Origin: an uncultured Woeseia sp.
GTDB taxonomy: Bacteria; Pseudomonadota; Gammaproteobacteria; Steroidobacterales; Woeseiaceae
Reading direction: 5' to 3'
Length of the DNA: 8,687 nt
Assembly (NCBI GenBank): GCA_937925605.1
Contig: CALALV010000012.1
Location: forward strand, 1-8,687
Shown here one piece after another: positions 6,714 to 8,687 of this stretch. Made by a program: the position numbers and the translations under genes. Every line of letters begins with the position of its first letter. Position 1 is the stretch's first letter. A model generated the notes under the pieces. It did no database searches. It was not told where the DNA came from and was given only the letters and a program-made list of their open reading frames with translations.

Positions 6714-8036
6714 TCAGGTTTGCGCTTCGTCGAGCCCGAGAGCCGTCAGTGCGCCGATGGCGGATACCGTGGCAAGCGCCAGGATCGCGCCCGCCGGCCC
6801 GAAGGCCGCGGCCGCGCCGGCGAACGCGCCGCCGACCAGCAGCATGATGCCGATGATCGTGTTGCTGACCGCGACGTAGGCGGCGCGATTGTCCGCCGTC
6901 GCAATGTCGACGAGGTGCGTCTTGCGGCCGAGGCGTACCCCCGCGTGCGCGACCGAGAGCAGGAAATACGCGGCGGGGAACCACCACAGGCCGACCGCGT
7001 CGTCGGCAAGGCTCGCGACCGCGAAGGTCAGCAGGCCGGTGGCGGCCGCGAGCGCCGCGGCCGCGGCCATCACGAGCCGGCTTGACCGGTCCGACAGGCG
7101 GCCCCAGACCGGGGCGCTGACGAAGCTGGCCGCGCCCGAGGCGATCATCAGTGCGCCGAGCCCGGACAGCGCGTCGCCCGACGCGCCGCTCATCAGGCTG
7201 ACGTAGAACGGTGCGACCAGCGCCGTCGATATCAGGAGCGTGCGCACGATGATGAAGTTGCGCAGCTCGGCGTCGTCGCGGATCAGCGCCAGCTGTTCGA
7301 TGGCTTCCGTGAAGGCGTTGCCGCCGCCCTCCGTCGCGCCGGCGTACTCGTTCAGCAGGCTGTAGAGCCCGGCCGACAACAGCCAGAGTCCGCCGGCCGC
7401 CGACAGCAGCAGCACGTAGAAGCTCATGCCGCGCCCCTCGGCGCCGGGCAGCATCCCGGCTACGCCGACGGCGACGATGACGGCACCGGCGATCGAGGAT
7501 GCGTAGCCGCTGACCGAGCCGCGCCGCGTCTTCGCGATCGTCTTGCCGAGCACGTCCTTCGATGCGACCGAGCACACGCCGCGCGACAGGCTGAAAACGA
7601 CCAGCAGGCCGAGCACCAGCCAGCCCGCCGTCGCGCCGCTGGTCAGCGTGACCGCGAACGCCATCGCGAACACGCACAGCCCCTGCGCGACGCTGCCGGC
7701 GACCCAGAACCACTTGCGCACCGGTACCTCGCGTATCCACCTGGCGATGAAGAGCTGCGGCAGCAACGACAGCGACTCGCGGATAGGCACCAGCAAGCCG
7801 AGCATGAACGATGGCGCACCGACGTTCGTCAGCAGCCAGGCGAGCACCAGCTTGGGGCTGGCCAGCAGGTCCCCGATCGAGGTGCCGGTCAGCGAAAAGA
7901 CGTGCAGCAGGTAATTGCGCGGCTGCTCCCGGCAGGACTCGTCCGGAATGTCGGTGCAGACCCGGGCATCCTCGTCGCCGGTCAGCATGCCGTACAGGTC
8001 CCGGGCCGGCCCGGGCGGGGCCTGGGTCGTGCTCAT
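6714..8036 (-). CDS. MFS-type permease, 440 aa
   Basis: Integral inner-membrane transporter. After a hydrophilic N-terminal tail of about 45 residues come around ten to twelve hydrophobic segments, e.g. LVLAWLLTNVGAPSFMLGLL, GWLVLGLLVVFSLS, YVLLLSAAGGLWLL and IIGIMLLVGGAFAGAAAAFG. GRLSDRSSR (about 312-320) matches the MFS motif-A type loop repeated in the second half. The tail holds RVCTDIPDESCREQPRN, with Cys near residues 27 and 35, just before the first membrane segment; I recall similar tails in uncharacterised proteobacterial MFS proteins. The substrate is unknown. The start at 8036 has only a distant GAGG about ten nt upstream but gives a sensible N-terminus. The gene is divergent from the amidohydrolase (151-nt gap), so it may import that enzyme's product or export a related compound; this is inference from position. 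Confidence 0.92.
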   Translation of the reverse strand: MSTTQAPPGPARDLYGMLTGDEDARVCTDIPDESCREQPRNYLLHVFSLTGTSIGDLLASPKLVLAWLLTNVGAPSFMLGLLVPIRESLSLLPQLFIARWIREVPVRKWFWVAGSVAQGLCVFAMAFAVTLTSGATAGWLVLGLLVVFSLSRGVCSVASKDVLGKTIAKTRRGSVSGYASSIAGAVIVAVGVAGMLPGAEGRGMSFYVLLLSAAGGLWLLSAGLYSLLNEYAGATEGGGNAFTEAIEQLALIRDDAELRNFIIVRTLLISTALVAPFYVSLMSGASGDALSGLGALMIASGAASFVSAPVWGRLSDRSSRLVMAAAAALAAATGLLTFAVASLADDAVGLWWFPAAYFLLSVAHAGVRLGRKTHLVDIATADNRAAYVAVSNTIIGIMLLVGGAFAGAAAAFGPAGAILALATVSAIGALTALGLDEAQT

Positions 8037-8101
8037 CGATCGTCATCCTCGCCAGCGAGCCGCAATGGTAACGCGCCGCCATCGGTGGCGGGTCCGCAAC
8101 T

Positions 8102-8116
8102 TGTAATTGCATGTAA
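8102..8116. promoter_or_regulatory. TGTAA direct repeat in the MFS/amidohydrolase divergent region
   Basis: TGTAATTGCATGTAA contains two TGTAA units exactly 10 bp apart, one helical turn, in the only AT-rich patch of the 151-nt divergent gap (8037-8187). This is a plausible operator or promoter core for either gene. I found no strong sigma-70 pair, and the repeat is short enough to be chance. Confidence 0.28.
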
Positions 8117-8176
8117 CAGGCCGGCCGCGGCGGCAGCTTGCTTTCCGCCCGCGTTCGCGGAAGATCGGGGAAAACC

Positions 8177-8181
8177 GGAGG
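8177..8181 (+). promoter_or_regulatory. Ribosome binding site of the amidohydrolase gene
   Basis: GGAGG lies six nt before the ATG at 8188. It distinguishes this start from the out-of-frame ATG at 8184, which lies too close to the site. Confidence 0.7.
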
Positions 8182-8187
8182 GGATGC

Positions 8188-8687
8188 ATGAAAACTATCA
8201 GCACGTGCCTGTTGCTGGCGCTCGCCGCCGTGCAACCCGCGAGCGCGGCGGAGGAGGCCGGGCGCTACGCGTTGACCAACGTACACCTGTGGACCGGCGC
8301 CGAGGAACGGATCGCCAGGGACCGGACCCTGCTCGTCGCCGACGGCGTGATCGAGAAGATCGGCGACGGCGGGCTGGCCGTGCCCGATGGCTACGAGCGC
8401 ATCGACGGCGGGGGCTATTACCTGATGCCGGGACTGTTCGACGTGCACACGCACCTCGACAACCTAGAGGCCGCCGAGCGAGCGCTGGCGTCCGGCGTCA
8501 CGACCGTGCGCTCGGCAAGCACCGATGCCTACCAGGACGTCGCGTTCCGGGAACTCGTTCGCGCCGGCCACGTGGCCGGTCCGGACATGTTCGCCGCGGG
8601 CGTGTACGTGACGCCGCAGCTCGGCGACACGCTGCTCGCGGATCCCCGTCTCGTGCCGCTCGCGGACGGCGTGCACACGGAGGAAGC
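8188..8687 (+). CDS. Exported amidohydrolase, N-terminal part
   Basis: The reading frame stays open to the right edge, giving 166 codons of a protein that should be over 400 residues. Residues 1-21 are a Sec signal peptide (MKTISTCLLLALAAVQPASA, likely cleavage ASA|AEE), so the enzyme is periplasmic or secreted. YALTNVHLWTGAEE at about 27-40 is the usual first beta-strand region of metal-dependent amidohydrolases. LMPGLFDVHTHLD holds the metal-binding HxH (His87, His89), followed by ASGVTTVRSAS, the typical strand after it. Exported members of this imidazolonepropionase/prolidase-like group hydrolyse amide, imide or peptide bonds; the actual substrate cannot be read from this half. The remaining metal ligands (Lys/His/His/Asp) lie beyond the window. 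It is divergent from the MFS permease and starts after a good GGAGG site. Confidence 0.93.
   Translation, partial: MKTISTCLLLALAAVQPASAAEEAGRYALTNVHLWTGAEERIARDRTLLVADGVIEKIGDGGLAVPDGYERIDGGGYYLMPGLFDVHTHLDNLEAAERALASGVTTVRSASTDAYQDVAFRELVRAGHVAGPDMFAAGVYVTPQLGDTLLADPRLVPLADGVHTEE

Noticed and set aside
6601..8454. A 617-codon minus-strand frame overlapping the MFS gene and the amidohydrolase
   Set aside because: The product is Arg/Gly/Ala-rich without membrane segments. It crosses two well-supported genes and the divergent promoter region between them.

Overview
This window is GC-rich (about two thirds G+C by eye) with strong G/C third-position bias. It suggests a Gram-negative proteobacterium: it encodes a TonB-dependent outer-membrane receptor, a Tat-exported protein, Sec signal peptides and a GcvA/AmpR-like LysR regulator. 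The wording of the receptor (LEEIVVTAQKR..., GPQGTFFGASSQAGTLRIIT) and the company it keeps resemble environmental Gammaproteobacteria of the Woeseiaceae/Steroidobacter kind. That placement is inference from memory of such proteins, not a search result. I see no tRNA, rRNA, CRISPR array, transposase or phage gene.

Layout. (1) 1-186, minus: N-terminus of a Tat-exported protein, cut by the window edge. (2) 249-2249, minus: a 666-residue TPR-sulfotransferase whose stop lies 62 nt before gene 1, so the two may be co-transcribed. (3) 2250-2438: a short divergent promoter region with a 19-bp imperfect palindrome. (4) 2439-4811, plus: a 790-residue TonB-dependent receptor. (5) 4812-4936: a convergent 3' region with an intrinsic terminator oriented for the minus strand. 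(6) 4937-5461, minus: a 174-residue exported or lipid-anchored TPR protein. (7) 5587-6483, minus: a LysR-type regulator upstream of gene 6. (8) 6714-8036, minus: a 440-residue MFS permease. (9) 8188-8687, plus: an exported amidohydrolase, divergent from the permease and cut by the right edge.

How the genes may work together. The sulfotransferase and receptor share one promoter region, and the receptor has tyrosine-rich, acidic stretches likely to be surface loops. A link between sulfation and outer-membrane uptake is therefore the most interesting hypothesis here, but it rests on gene proximity and composition. The permease and amidohydrolase form a second divergent pair that could handle an amide- or peptide-like substrate. 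The LysR gene and the small TPR gene form a possible third unit. The individual families are known; if anything is new, it is the combination.
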